This document shows positions 1-8,042 of a DNA stretch of 64,000 nt, one piece after another. Below the pieces are notes generated by a model. That model did not search any database. It had not been told where the DNA came from and saw only the letters and a list, made by a program, of their open reading frames with translations. Source of the DNA: Candidatus Devosia phytovorans. Lineage in GTDB: Bacteria > Pseudomonadota > Alphaproteobacteria > Rhizobiales > Devosiaceae. The first letter of the stretch is position 1, and each line of letters begins with the position of its first letter. A program made the position numbers and the translations under genes. The stretch is taken from the NCBI GenBank assembly GCA_029202405.1, contig CP119312.1, positions 3,911,001-3,975,000 on the forward strand. The letters are read 5' to 3'.

Positions 1-379
1 CGCTCTGATGCTTGCCCGTGGGATAGAACAGTGGCCCCTTGAGCTTGGCGATGGTCATGGCATTGACCAGGTCCTGCAGGGCCCCGGCAGCGCTGCTGAC
101 ACGGACGAAGCCGGCCTCCGTGGCGTCGCGCGCGGTGCGGTCGCCCACGGCAAAGACCGGCAGGTGGCCATAGGTCTCCACCACGCCGCGCTCGACCAGG
201 GTGCGCACGCTATTGGCTGAGGTCAGCACCATGGCGGTAAAGCCATCGGGCGGGGGCAGGCTGACGTCGAGCGCCTGCCGCACCATGACCGGCGCAGCAA
301 TGGCTTCGATGCCCAGCGCGTCGAGACGCGCCAGTGTGCCCTGGGCGTCGGGCTCGGGCCGTGTGACCAGCATGCGCAT
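1..379 (-). CDS. hemD: Uroporphyrinogen-III synthase, N-terminal part (cut by window edge)
   Basis: Closes and isomerises hydroxymethylbilane to uroporphyrinogen III in the cytosol, the step directly after HemC. Only the first 126 codons lie in the window; the 3' end runs off at position 1. The reading opens MRMLVTRPEPDAQ, the usual HemD start (a short strand followed by TRPxxxA), and later shows FTAMVLTSANSVR and FAVGDRTARDA, which match the conserved segments of the family. The ATG overlaps the hemC stop as TGATG, so the two are probably translationally coupled. HemD proteins vary greatly in sequence, so the call rests on these short motifs plus the position right after hemC. Confidence 0.9.
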   Translation of the reverse strand, partial: MRMLVTRPEPDAQGTLARLDALGIEAIAAPVMVRQALDVSLPPPDGFTAMVLTSANSVRTLVERGVVETYGHLPVFAVGDRTARDATEAGFVRVSSAAGALQDLVNAMTIAKLKGPLFYPTGKHQS

Positions 380-1320
380 CAGTTTGCCGCCCATTGCGCC
401 AGCCATTCTGTGCCGGCCTGGGCGATGAGGTCGTCCCCCACCTGGCGGCCCAGCGCGATCGGATCGGTGCCGGTGGCGGCGCTGTCGAAGGCGGTCTTGC
501 CGTCGAGGCTGAGGATCTGACCCTTGAGGGTCAGCGTGTCGCCATTGAGCGTGCTCAGAGCGCCGACCGGCGTGCGGCACGAGCCGTCGAGCACGGCCAG
601 CATGGCGCGTTCGGCGGTAATGGCCCTGTGGGTCGGCTGATGGTCGAGCGCTTCGACCATCTCGGTGAAACGCTGGTCGCCATCGCGTATGGCAACGCCA
701 ATGGCGCCCTGGGCCGGCGCCGGCATGAAGATGTCTGGGTCGAGCGGCGCGGTGGCACGGTGGCCTTCGCCGAGGCGGTTGAGGCCGGCCATGGCCAGCA
801 TGGTGCCATCGGCCACGCCATCGAGCAGCTTTTGCAGCCGCGTGCCGACATTGCCGCGGAAGGGCACGATTTCGAGATCGGGGCGGAGGCGAAGCACCTG
901 CGCGGCGCGGCGAATCGAGGAGGTGCCGAATTTTGCATTTTCGGCCAGGTGGTCGAGGCTTTGCACCTTCACCGACATGAAGGCGTCGCGAATGTCCTCG
1001 CGTTCGAGGAAAGCCGCGAGGCGCAGGCCGTCGGGCATGCGGGTAGCCACGTCCTTGGATGAATGCACGCCGATATCGACGCGGCCCGACAGCATGGCCT
1101 CATCGATTTCCTTGGTAAACAGACCCTTGCCACCCATATCGCTCAGGCTGGCATTGCTGGCCTGCGAACGGTCACCACCGGTCGAAATCACCTCGATGGT
1201 GATCGCTTCCTCGCTTACGCCATGCGTCTCGCTCAGCAGCTTGCGCAACAGGCGGGCCTGGGCGAGCGCCAGTGGGCTACCACGTGTTCCGATCCGGGCG
1301 AAGGGCGCTGGCGATTGCAA
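379..1320 (-). CDS. hemC: Porphobilinogen deaminase (hydroxymethylbilane synthase)
   Basis: Polymerises four porphobilinogen units into hydroxymethylbilane, using a covalently bound dipyrromethane cofactor. The 313 residues match the family length. IGTRGSPLALAQA lies at residues 10-22, HSSKD with catalytic Asp90 at 86-90, and the cofactor-attachment cysteine is Cys248 in LDGSCRTPVGA. The start is a TTG: no ATG lies between it and an in-frame stop at 1333-1335, and an AGGA sits about ten bases upstream. It heads a minus-strand pair with hemD and is divergent from tsaD across about 70 bp. Confidence 0.96.
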   Translation of the reverse strand: MQSPAPFARIGTRGSPLALAQARLLRKLLSETHGVSEEAITIEVISTGGDRSQASNASLSDMGGKGLFTKEIDEAMLSGRVDIGVHSSKDVATRMPDGLRLAAFLEREDIRDAFMSVKVQSLDHLAENAKFGTSSIRRAAQVLRLRPDLEIVPFRGNVGTRLQKLLDGVADGTMLAMAGLNRLGEGHRATAPLDPDIFMPAPAQGAIGVAIRDGDQRFTEMVEALDHQPTHRAITAERAMLAVLDGSCRTPVGALSTLNGDTLTLKGQILSLDGKTAFDSAATGTDPIALGRQVGDDLIAQAGTEWLAQWAAN

Positions 1321-1390
1321 AGTCGGAATATCCTATAGTAGGCAGAGGCACGTCCTTTCGGGACGCCCTCAAGGGAGTAACCAGTTCGTC

Positions 1391-2470
1391 GTGACCGGGC
1401 AAGCGCCAGCCACAATCCTTGGCATAGAGACCAGCTGCGACGAAACCGCGGCGGCCATTGTTGTTCGCGATCAATCCGGAAAAGGATCGATCCGTTCCAA
1501 TGTTGTCCGAAGCCAGCTCGATGAACATGCGGCATTCGGCGGCGTCGTGCCCGAGCTGGCCGCACGCGCCCATGTGACCTATCTCGACCATATCATCGCC
1601 CAGGCCTGTCGCGAGGCCGGTGTGAGGCTCGATGAGGTCGATGCGATCGCGGCAACAGCCGGACCGGGTTTGATCGGCGGCGTGCTGGTGGGCCTGACCA
1701 CGGCCAAGGCACTAGCAGCTGCGCTCGACAAGCCTTTGATCGCGGTCAATCATCTCGAAGGTCATGCGCTCACTGCCCGGCTAACCGATGGCGTGCAATT
1801 TCCCTATCTCATGCTGCTGGTTTCGGGCGGACATAGCCAGTTCGTGCTGGTGCGCGGTGTCGGCGACTACGAACGCTGGGGTTCGACCATCGACGATGCC
1901 CTGGGCGAAGCCTTCGACAAGGTGGCCAAACTGCTGTCGCTCGGTCATCCCGGCGGGCCCGCGGTGGAGCAGATCGCCAGGCAGGGCGACCCGAAACGCT
2001 TCAAGTTTCCGCGACCCCTGCTGCGCGAGCAGCGGCTCGATTTTTCCTTTTCCGGCCTCAAGACCGCCGTGCGGCTGCAGGCCGAGGCGCTGGCGCCGCT
2101 CAGCGACCAGGATGTCGCCGATATTTCCGCCAGCTTTCAGGCGGCGGTGGCCGAAATCGTCGCCGTGCGCTCGCGCCAGGCGCTGGAAAAGTTTGCCGCC
2201 GATTTTCCCGGGCAGGCCATGCGGCTGGTGGTGGCAGGTGGCGTTGCCGCCAATCGCGCCATTGCCGCGGCGCTTGAAACGGTCTGCGCCGAGGCCGGTG
2301 CCGCACTGATCGTACCGCCGATTGCGCTTTGCACCGACAATGGCGCCATGGTCGCCTGGGCTGGTGCCGAACGTTTCGCGCTGGGTGCGGAAAATGGGCT
2401 CGGCTTTGTCGCACGGCCGCGCTGGCCGCTCGATCTCGATGACATGAAGGTGAGCCCTGATGCCGCTTGA
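1391..2470 (+). CDS. tsaD: tRNA N6-adenosine threonylcarbamoyltransferase TsaD
   Basis: Transfers the threonylcarbamoyl group from TC-AMP to A37 of ANN-decoding tRNAs (t6A), together with TsaB and TsaE in the cytosol. The protein has 359 residues and an ASKHA/Kae1 fold. It shows ILGIETSCDETAAA at residues 9-22 and the metal-binding HLEGH at 121-125, with SGGHSQF and GLTTAK further along. The GTG at 1391 is chosen because the family begins a few residues before ILGIETSCDE and there is no closer ATG. GGGAG lies near 1373, slightly far from the start. The last 11 bases overlap gpsA. MtaB, encoded at 6777-8042, further modifies t6A made by this enzyme. Confidence 0.95.
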   Translation: MTGQAPATILGIETSCDETAAAIVVRDQSGKGSIRSNVVRSQLDEHAAFGGVVPELAARAHVTYLDHIIAQACREAGVRLDEVDAIAATAGPGLIGGVLVGLTTAKALAAALDKPLIAVNHLEGHALTARLTDGVQFPYLMLLVSGGHSQFVLVRGVGDYERWGSTIDDALGEAFDKVAKLLSLGHPGGPAVEQIARQGDPKRFKFPRPLLREQRLDFSFSGLKTAVRLQAEALAPLSDQDVADISASFQAAVAEIVAVRSRQALEKFAADFPGQAMRLVVAGGVAANRAIAAALETVCAEAGAALIVPPIALCTDNGAMVAWAGAERFALGAENGLGFVARPRWPLDLDDMKVSPDAA

Positions 2471-3446
2471 AACCGTCTGCGTCATCGGTGGTGGCGCCTG
2501 GGGCACGGCCTTGGCCCAGGCCTCGGCCATGGCCGGGCGGTCCGTGACGCTGGTGGCGCGCGATGGGCTCCAAGTCGACGAGATCAATTCAAAACATACC
2601 AACAGCCGGTATCTTGGTTCGCAGCTGCTGCACACTCGTCTCACCGCAGGCCTCCAGTCGGCACCAGCCGACATCGTCATCCTCGCCGTCCCCGCCCAGG
2701 CCAGCCGCACGGCGCTGGGGACGATTGACCCCGCCTTGCTGGCCGGTCGGCCAGTGGTGCTGTCGGCCAAGGGGCTCGAGACGGGTACGCTGGAGCGGCA
2801 GAGCGAAATTCTCGCCGACATGGCACCGCAGGCCATTCCCTATGTGCTGTCCGGCCCTAGCTTTGCCACCGATGTGGCGGCGGGCCGTCCGACGGCGGTG
2901 ACGCTGGCGGGCGATGATGCCGAGGCGACATCGGCATTGGCTGCAGCCCTCGCGGGCCCGAGCTTTCGGCCCTATGCCGCCGATGACCGGATCGGCGTCG
3001 AAATTGCCGGGGCGCTGAAGAATGTCTATGCCCTGGCCTGTGGCGCCGTCGAAGGCGCCGAACTTGGTGCTTCGGCGCGCTCGGCACTGATCGCCCGCGC
3101 CTTTGCCGAAATGAGCCGCATGGTGACCGCCATGGGCGGGTCGGCCTCGACCCTGACCGGGTTGGCGGGGCTGGGCGACCTGACACTGACCTGCACCTCG
3201 GTGCAGTCGCGCAACTATCAATTCGGCATGGCGCTGGGCCGGGGGGAAAGCGTTGCGGCGATCATTGCCTCCGGTGCCAAGCTCGCCGAAGGGGTCGCCA
3301 CCACGCCGGTCGCCGATGCCCTGGCCAAAAGCCTGGCGGTCGATGCGCCGCTCATTGGCGCCATGCATGCCGTGTTGAGCGGCAGGGCCGATATATCAAC
3401 CGTTGTTGCGGGCCTGATGTCCCGCCCGCTCAAGAGAGAGGACTGA
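2460..3446 (+). CDS. gpsA: NAD(P)-dependent glycerol-3-phosphate dehydrogenase
   Basis: Reduces dihydroxyacetone phosphate to sn-glycerol 3-phosphate, the backbone precursor of phospholipids. The Rossmann motif GGGAWGTALA lies at residues 10-19. The substrate-side region has LSGPSFA, EIAGALKNVYALA with the conserved Lys, and GLAGLGDLTLTC. The length of 328 is normal. It starts inside the end of tsaD and is followed after three bases by the YciI-like gene, so these plus-strand genes form an operon. Confidence 0.95.
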   Translation: MPLETVCVIGGGAWGTALAQASAMAGRSVTLVARDGLQVDEINSKHTNSRYLGSQLLHTRLTAGLQSAPADIVILAVPAQASRTALGTIDPALLAGRPVVLSAKGLETGTLERQSEILADMAPQAIPYVLSGPSFATDVAAGRPTAVTLAGDDAEATSALAAALAGPSFRPYAADDRIGVEIAGALKNVYALACGAVEGAELGASARSALIARAFAEMSRMVTAMGGSASTLTGLAGLGDLTLTCTSVQSRNYQFGMALGRGESVAAIIASGAKLAEGVATTPVADALAKSLAVDAPLIGAMHAVLSGRADISTVVAGLMSRPLKRED

Positions 3447-3449
3447 CTG

Positions 3450-3743
3450 ATGCTCTATGCCCTGATCGCCAAGGACAAGCCCGGCATGGCCGACAAGCGC
3501 CAGGAGGTGCGTCCGGTGCATCTGCAGCATCTGGAAAGCATTGGCGAAAAACTGCGCCTCGCCGGCGCGCTGCTCAATGAAGACGGCGTGCCCGAAGGCT
3601 CCATTGTCGTGGTCGAAGCCGAGACTATCGAGCAAGCCTCGGACTTCTTCAACGCCGATCCCTTCGTCAAGGAGGGCATTTTTGCCAGCACCGAGATCAA
3701 GCGCTGGCGCCTTGCCTATGACCACATGTCGCCGAAAGCCTGA
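3450..3743 (+). CDS. YciI-like family protein
   Basis: A 97-residue protein of the YCII ferredoxin-like fold (dimeric alpha/beta barrel). Visible family marks are the MLYALIAKDKPGM start, HLQHLESIGEKLRLAGALL, a G-S-I-V-V-V-E-A strand, and the FFNADPFVKEGIF segment near the C-terminus. The biochemical role of the family is not settled; some members are fused to stress or catabolic enzymes. It sits three bases after gpsA and four bases before the EVE-domain gene, an order I recall as conserved in Hyphomicrobiales. Confidence 0.85.
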   Translation: MLYALIAKDKPGMADKRQEVRPVHLQHLESIGEKLRLAGALLNEDGVPEGSIVVVEAETIEQASDFFNADPFVKEGIFASTEIKRWRLAYDHMSPKA

Positions 3744-3747
3744 ACCC

Positions 3748-4182
3748 ATGGCCTATTGGTTGATGAAGTCCGAGCCGGACGTCTTTTCCTTCGATGACCT
3801 GGTCGCCAAGAACAAGCGCGGCGTCATGGAGGAGTGGCACGGCGTGCGCAATTACGCAGCGCGCAACAATATGAAGGCCATGGAGATGGGCGACGAGGCC
3901 TTCTTCTACCACTCCAATATCGGCAAGGAGATCGTGGGGATCATGAAGGTGGTGGCGCTGGCCCATCCCGATTCCACGGCCGATCTCAATGCCAAGGGCG
4001 AAGTGGTCTGGGAATGCGTCGATATGGAAGCGGTCAAGCCGCTGCCCAGGCCGGTGACGCTTGCCACGGTCAAGGCGACGCCCGAGCTGAGTGAACTCGA
4101 ACTGGTCAAGCTGTCGCGGCTCTCCGTGTCCAAGGTCTCGCCAGCCGAATGGAAGCTGATCTGCAAGATGGGTGGCTTGTAG
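3748..4182 (+). CDS. EVE (PUA-like) domain protein
   Basis: A 144-residue single-domain protein of the EVE family. EVE domains resemble PUA, YTH and ASCH folds and bind modified bases in RNA or DNA. It opens AYWLMKSEPDVFSFDDL, then has WHGVRNYAARNNMKAMEMGD and EIVGIMKVV, the family signature. The ATG at 3748 lies four bases after the YciI-like stop. The stop codon TAG falls inside the outer arm of a long palindrome (4176-4230). Solitary EVE genes beside gpsA are common in alphaproteobacteria, and the substrate here is unknown. Confidence 0.88.
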   Translation: MAYWLMKSEPDVFSFDDLVAKNKRGVMEEWHGVRNYAARNNMKAMEMGDEAFFYHSNIGKEIVGIMKVVALAHPDSTADLNAKGEVVWECVDMEAVKPLPRPVTLATVKATPELSELELVKLSRLSVSKVSPAEWKLICKMGGL

Positions 4183-4230
4183 CCATCCCGCAGGGCAAAT
4201 CGCTCCAGTGGAGCGATTTGAGGCTACAAG
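4176..4230. repeat. Two-tier palindrome after the EVE gene
   Basis: The outer stem CTTGTAGCC (4176-4184) pairs with GGCTACAAG (4222-4230). The inner stem CAAATCGCTCC (4196-4206) pairs with GGAGCGATTTG (4210-4220) across a three-base loop. No T-tract follows, so it is not a standard intrinsic terminator. It contains the EVE stop codon. It may be a repetitive extragenic palindrome or an mRNA-stabilising 3' hairpin. Confidence 0.8.
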
Positions 4231-4301
4231 GCCCGGAGCGCCATGAGCGCAGGGCGGGTGGTGCAACAAGCGCGTGGCGTAACGCCATTGCCAGCGCTAA
4301 T

Positions 4302-4329
4302 CTCCCCCGGCGCATCAGCGCAGGGGGAG
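4302..4329 (+). promoter_or_regulatory. Hairpin that sequesters the DUF1761 ribosome binding site
   Basis: CTCCCCC (4302-4308) pairs with GGGGGAG (4323-4329), which is the Shine-Dalgarno of the next gene. Inside it GCGC (4310-4313) pairs with GCGC (4318-4321) over a four-base loop. Folding would mask initiation at 4336. This is a structural reading by eye and no ligand or regulator is evident. Confidence 0.55.
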
Positions 4330-4335
4330 TTCAGC

Positions 4336-4740
4336 ATGATTACGCATTTTGACGTCAATTGGCTGGCCGTCGTGCTGGCAACCGTTGCCAGCTTTGCCTT
4401 TGGGGCAGCCTGGTACATGAGCCTCGGCAATCGCTGGATGGTGGCTCTGGGACGCAGCCGGGAGGAACTGGGCGTCGGTCCGACGCCCTTCATCTGGTCA
4501 GTCGTGGTCGAATTGATCATGGCCTATTTCATCGCCCTGCTGGTGCCGGCGCTGCTGGGCGAAGTGACCGTGGTCAACGGGCTGATCGTGGCGGCCCATA
4601 TGTGGTTCGGCTTCGTCATCACCTCGATGATCATGAACCATCGCTACGAGGGCATGAGCTGGACGCTGACCATTATTGACGGGCTGCACATGCTCGGCGT
4701 GCTGCTGATCCAGGGCGTGGTCATCGGCATCTTCGGCTAG
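4336..4740 (+). CDS. DUF1761 family membrane protein
   Basis: A 134-residue inner-membrane protein of unknown function. It has about four hydrophobic helices (roughly residues 8-28, 53-73, 78-97 and 112-134) and the conserved W-Y-M-S-L-G-N-R-W segment after the first helix, which I recognise as DUF1761. The ATG is set by a strong GGGGGAG at 4323-4329. That site is half of a stable hairpin, so translation may be controlled. The gene is on the same strand as the gpsA group but separated by about 150 bp holding two palindromes, and ends at a bidirectional terminator. Confidence 0.8.
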   Translation: MITHFDVNWLAVVLATVASFAFGAAWYMSLGNRWMVALGRSREELGVGPTPFIWSVVVELIMAYFIALLVPALLGEVTVVNGLIVAAHMWFGFVITSMIMNHRYEGMSWTLTIIDGLHMLGVLLIQGVVIGIFG

Positions 4741-4755
4741 CGCCGGTTCAAACAA

Positions 4756-4779
4756 AAATCCCCGCCGAGGCGGGGATTT
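4756..4779. terminator. Bidirectional intrinsic terminator
   Basis: AAATCCCCGCC (4756-4766) and GGCGGGGATTT (4769-4779) form a perfect 11-bp stem with A-rich and T-rich flanks. It lies between the convergent DUF1761 and yciB genes. Confidence 0.85.
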
Positions 4780-4784
4780 GCATC

Positions 4785-5435
4785 TCAGCTTTCCACCACG
4801 ATGGGCGGCACATGCTTGGGCTCGTCCACGGGGGCATATTTGTTGAGCAGGCCGATCTGGGTCATCGAGAAGATCACGGTCAGGGGCATGACGCCCCAGA
4901 CCTTGAAGGCGACCCAGAGATCGGTCGCAGCCTTGGGGTCATCGGGAATATAGGCATTGGCGCCGCGCCAGACGACTTCGTTGATCACGGCCAGCAGGAC
5001 GAAGAACAGACCCCAGTTGAGCGTCAGCTTGCTCCAGCCTTCCTCGCGCAGCTTGTAGACGTCACCGAAGACATATTTCAGCAGCGAATGCCCGAAGAGC
5101 AGGCCACCCAGCAAAACTGCCGCAAAGAGGCCATTGGTGATGGTCGGCTTGATCTTGATGAACATGTCGTCCTGCAGCCAGAGGGTCAGGCCGCCCATGA
5201 CTAGAACGACCACACCCGTGATCAGCGGCATGATGGCAATCTTCTTGAGGATCAACCAGGTCAGGATCAGCGAGACCGCCATGGCGCCCATGAACCAGGC
5301 GGTGGCGGTGAAGATCTCGGCCCGCGCATTGACGATGAAGAAGATGACCAGGGGCCCGAGTTCGAGCGACATCTTGATAAGCTGCGGACGCAACTCGTCC
5401 CAGTTGATCTCGGCTTCGGCGGCTTTCTCGGTCAT
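4785..5435 (-). CDS. yciB: Septation protein A / inner-membrane protein YciB
   Basis: A 216-residue polytopic inner-membrane protein of the YciB/IspZ family, linked in other bacteria to septation and envelope synthesis through protein contacts rather than catalysis. The family opening region is visible as ELGPLVIFFIVNARA, followed by FTATAWFMGA, a WL-rich middle, and NEVVWRGANAYIPDD. About five membrane helices are apparent. It follows ftsY on the minus strand after a 96-bp gap and ends at the bidirectional terminator. A soluble acidic N-terminus of about 20 residues precedes the first helix. Confidence 0.9.
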   Translation of the reverse strand: MTEKAAEAEINWDELRPQLIKMSLELGPLVIFFIVNARAEIFTATAWFMGAMAVSLILTWLILKKIAIMPLITGVVVLVMGGLTLWLQDDMFIKIKPTITNGLFAAVLLGGLLFGHSLLKYVFGDVYKLREEGWSKLTLNWGLFFVLLAVINEVVWRGANAYIPDDPKAATDLWVAFKVWGVMPLTVIFSMTQIGLLNKYAPVDEPKHVPPIVVES

Positions 5436-5531
5436 TCTATTCGAACTCTTGGCTGCAGCACTGGGCGCAATGTGAGGGCAGAAGCCCTTTGTTGCAAGGC
5501 GGCATAGGCCGCAAGCATGGTAAGACTGTGG

Positions 5532-6764
5532 CTAGTCGCGGCCGGCGATGGCCCGGGCGAAGTCGCTGGCGGTAAAGGGTTCGAGATCGCCCACGCTCTC
5601 GCCGACGCCAATGAAATGCACCGGCAAGCCGAATTTCTTGGCGATGGCAACGAGAATGCCGCCGCGTGCGGTGCCGTCGAGCTTGGTCATAACGAGGCCT
5701 GTTACCCCGGCGCGCTTGCCGAAAATGTCGACCTGGTTGAGCGCGTTCTGCCCGGTCGTGGCGTCGAGCGTCAGAAGCGTTGCATGCGGCGCGGTCGGAT
5801 CGACCTTCTTGATGACGCGGATGACCTTTTCGAGCTCGTTCATCAACTCGTCGCGGTTCTGCAGGCGCCCGGCGGTATCGATGATCAACACATCGCGACC
5901 TTCAGCGCGGGCCTGGGTGACCGCATCAAAGGCAAGGCCCGAAGCATCTGCCCCGGCGGGGCGGGAGATCACCGGCGCATTGGTGCGCTGGCCCCAGACC
6001 TGCAGTTGCTCGATCGCAGCAGCGCGAAACGTATCGCCAGCGGCCAGCATGACCGAGCGGCCCTCATGGGCAAATTTTTGCGCGAGCTTGCCGATGGTCG
6101 TGGTCTTGCCCGAGCCGTTGACGCCGATCATCAGGATGACGAAGGGCTTTTGCGTGCTGTCGATCTCCAGCGGCCGGGCCACGGGGCCGAGTACTTTTTC
6201 GACCTCGTCGGCCAGCACGGCGCGCACATCCTCGCCCGATACATCGCGATCGAAGCGGTCGCGGCGCAGGGTTTCCGTGATCGCCATGGCCGTCTCGACA
6301 CCGAGATCGGCCTGGATCAACACGTCCTCCAGCTCGTCGAGCGTCGCATTATCGAGCTTGCGCTTGGTGAAGACCGAGGTGATCGAACCGGTGAGCTGGT
6401 CAGACGAACGCTTGAGGCCGGTCGTCAGCCGGGCAAACCAGCCCTGGCGCGGCGCTTCGACCGGCACTTCGACCATGGCGGGCGGATCGAGTGCCATCGG
6501 AATGCTCTGCGGCAGGCTTTCGGGCTGTGGCTCCACAGCCTCGGCCTGTTCCTCGATGTCGTCCACATAGTCCGGCGTGGTCTCCGGGGGGCCGGGCAGC
6601 GGCACGTCTTCGGGAGCGGGAATATCGTCGGGCGGTGGGGCCGGCGTCGGCTCAACCGGCTGCGGCGCGGGCACAGGGTTTTCCGGCCGCGTTTCGGGCG
6701 GGGCGGGGGTCTCGCCACCACCCCCGAACAGGCGCTTGAAAAATCCCGGCTTGTTTTCGGTCAT
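5532..6764 (-). CDS. ftsY: Signal recognition particle receptor FtsY
   Basis: GTPase receptor that docks ribosome-SRP complexes at the membrane. Residues 1-105 form a proline- and acid-rich A region with an N-terminal KPGFFKRLFGG lipid-contact segment. The N domain runs from about 110 to 200, and the G domain from 205 to 410 has Walker A GVNGSGKTTT (214-223), DTAGR and TKLDG. The C-terminus carries GVGESVGDLEPF. At 410 residues it is a normal alphaproteobacterial length. It lies 12 bases downstream of mtaB. Its partner Ffh is encoded at 11944-13533. Confidence 0.96.
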   Translation of the reverse strand: MTENKPGFFKRLFGGGGETPAPPETRPENPVPAPQPVEPTPAPPPDDIPAPEDVPLPGPPETTPDYVDDIEEQAEAVEPQPESLPQSIPMALDPPAMVEVPVEAPRQGWFARLTTGLKRSSDQLTGSITSVFTKRKLDNATLDELEDVLIQADLGVETAMAITETLRRDRFDRDVSGEDVRAVLADEVEKVLGPVARPLEIDSTQKPFVILMIGVNGSGKTTTIGKLAQKFAHEGRSVMLAAGDTFRAAAIEQLQVWGQRTNAPVISRPAGADASGLAFDAVTQARAEGRDVLIIDTAGRLQNRDELMNELEKVIRVIKKVDPTAPHATLLTLDATTGQNALNQVDIFGKRAGVTGLVMTKLDGTARGGILVAIAKKFGLPVHFIGVGESVGDLEPFTASDFARAIAGRD

Positions 6765-6776
6765 CTTGGTCTTTCT

Positions 6777-8042
6777 TCAGGCCACTTGGCGCAATATATC
6801 ACCGATAAGGTGACCATCGCTGGTACCGGTAATGCGCATGGTGCGCAATTCACCGGGGGGCATATCGGGCGTGTAGACGGGCAAAAACTGTTCGGTTCGG
6901 CCTATTCCACCGCGTTCGGTCAACACATTTTCGACCTTGCCGATGCGCGAAACGCAGAGCTTTTCGACCTGCCGCAAGCCTTCCGCACGAAGTCGTCCAG
7001 CATGCTTGCGGGCAATGCTGCCGCTAACCTGGGGCATGCGCGCCGCCGGCGTGCCCTCACGCGGCGAATAGGGAAAGACATGCAGATAGGTCAGGTCGGC
7101 CTCGCTGACGATGCGCAAGGTGTTCTCGAACATCGCCTCGGTCTCGGTCGGGAAACCGGTGATGATATCAGCGCCGAACACCATATCCGGCCGCAAAGTC
7201 CTGAGCTTGCTCACAATCTCCAGAGCGTCAGCGCGGCTGTGGCGGCGCTTCATGCGCTTGAGGATCATGTCATCGCCCGATTGCAGGCTCAGATGCAGAT
7301 GCGGCATCAGCCGGCGATCGCTGGCCACGACATCATAAAGCGCCTCGTCCGCCTCGATGGAATCGATCGATGAAATGCGCAAACGCGGCAGGTCCGGCAC
7401 ATGTCGAAGGATGGCCTGAACCAGTTTGCCTAGGGTCAAATTCCCTGGCAGGTCAGGGCCATAGGAGGTGATGTCGACGCCTGTAAGAACCACTTCGCGA
7501 TAGCCATTGGCGACGAGCTTTTTGACCTGTTCCACCACCAGACCCATGGGCACGGAGCGTGACGGGCCGCGGCCGAAGGGGATGATGCAGAAGGTGCAGC
7601 GGTGGTCACAGCCATTCTGCACCTGCACAAAAGCGCGGGTGTGGCTATCCATGCCCTCGATCATATGGCCGGCGGTCTCCCGCACGCTCATGATGTCGTT
7701 GACCTGCACCTTGTCGTTGAGAGGCGTACCAAAGACCATGGGCCGGTAGCTCTCGGCCTGCATTTTGTCATTGTTGCCAATGACTAGATCGACCTCGTGC
7801 ATGTCGCCAAAGCTGCGCGCTTCGGTTTGCGCAGCGCAGCCGGTGACGATGATACGCGCTGCGGGATTGTCCTTGCGCGCCTTGCGCACGGCCTTCTTGG
7901 CCTGCCTGACGGCTTCGGCGGTCACCGCGCAGGTATTGATGATGATCGCATTATCGAGGCCCGCCTTTTCGGCCTCGGCCTTCATGACGGCGGCTTCAAA
8001 GGCGTTGAGCCGGCAGCCGAATGTCAGTGTTTCGACGGCCAT
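6777..8042 (-). CDS. mtaB: tRNA (t6A37) methylthiotransferase MtaB
   Basis: Radical-SAM enzyme that adds a methylthio group to t6A at position 37 of tRNA. The N-terminal MTTase domain has the three auxiliary-cluster cysteines Cys10, Cys38 and Cys69. The radical-SAM motif CxxxCxxC is Cys145/149/152, and a C-terminal TRAM-like tail follows. The TFGCRLNAFE opening is typical of MtaB rather than MiaB. The ATG overlaps the dapF stop (TGATG). Confidence 0.94.
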   Translation of the reverse strand: MAVETLTFGCRLNAFEAAVMKAEAEKAGLDNAIIINTCAVTAEAVRQAKKAVRKARKDNPAARIIVTGCAAQTEARSFGDMHEVDLVIGNNDKMQAESYRPMVFGTPLNDKVQVNDIMSVRETAGHMIEGMDSHTRAFVQVQNGCDHRCTFCIIPFGRGPSRSVPMGLVVEQVKKLVANGYREVVLTGVDITSYGPDLPGNLTLGKLVQAILRHVPDLPRLRISSIDSIEADEALYDVVASDRRLMPHLHLSLQSGDDMILKRMKRRHSRADALEIVSKLRTLRPDMVFGADIITGFPTETEAMFENTLRIVSEADLTYLHVFPYSPREGTPAARMPQVSGSIARKHAGRLRAEGLRQVEKLCVSRIGKVENVLTERGGIGRTEQFLPVYTPDMPPGELRTMRITGTSDGHLIGDILRQVA

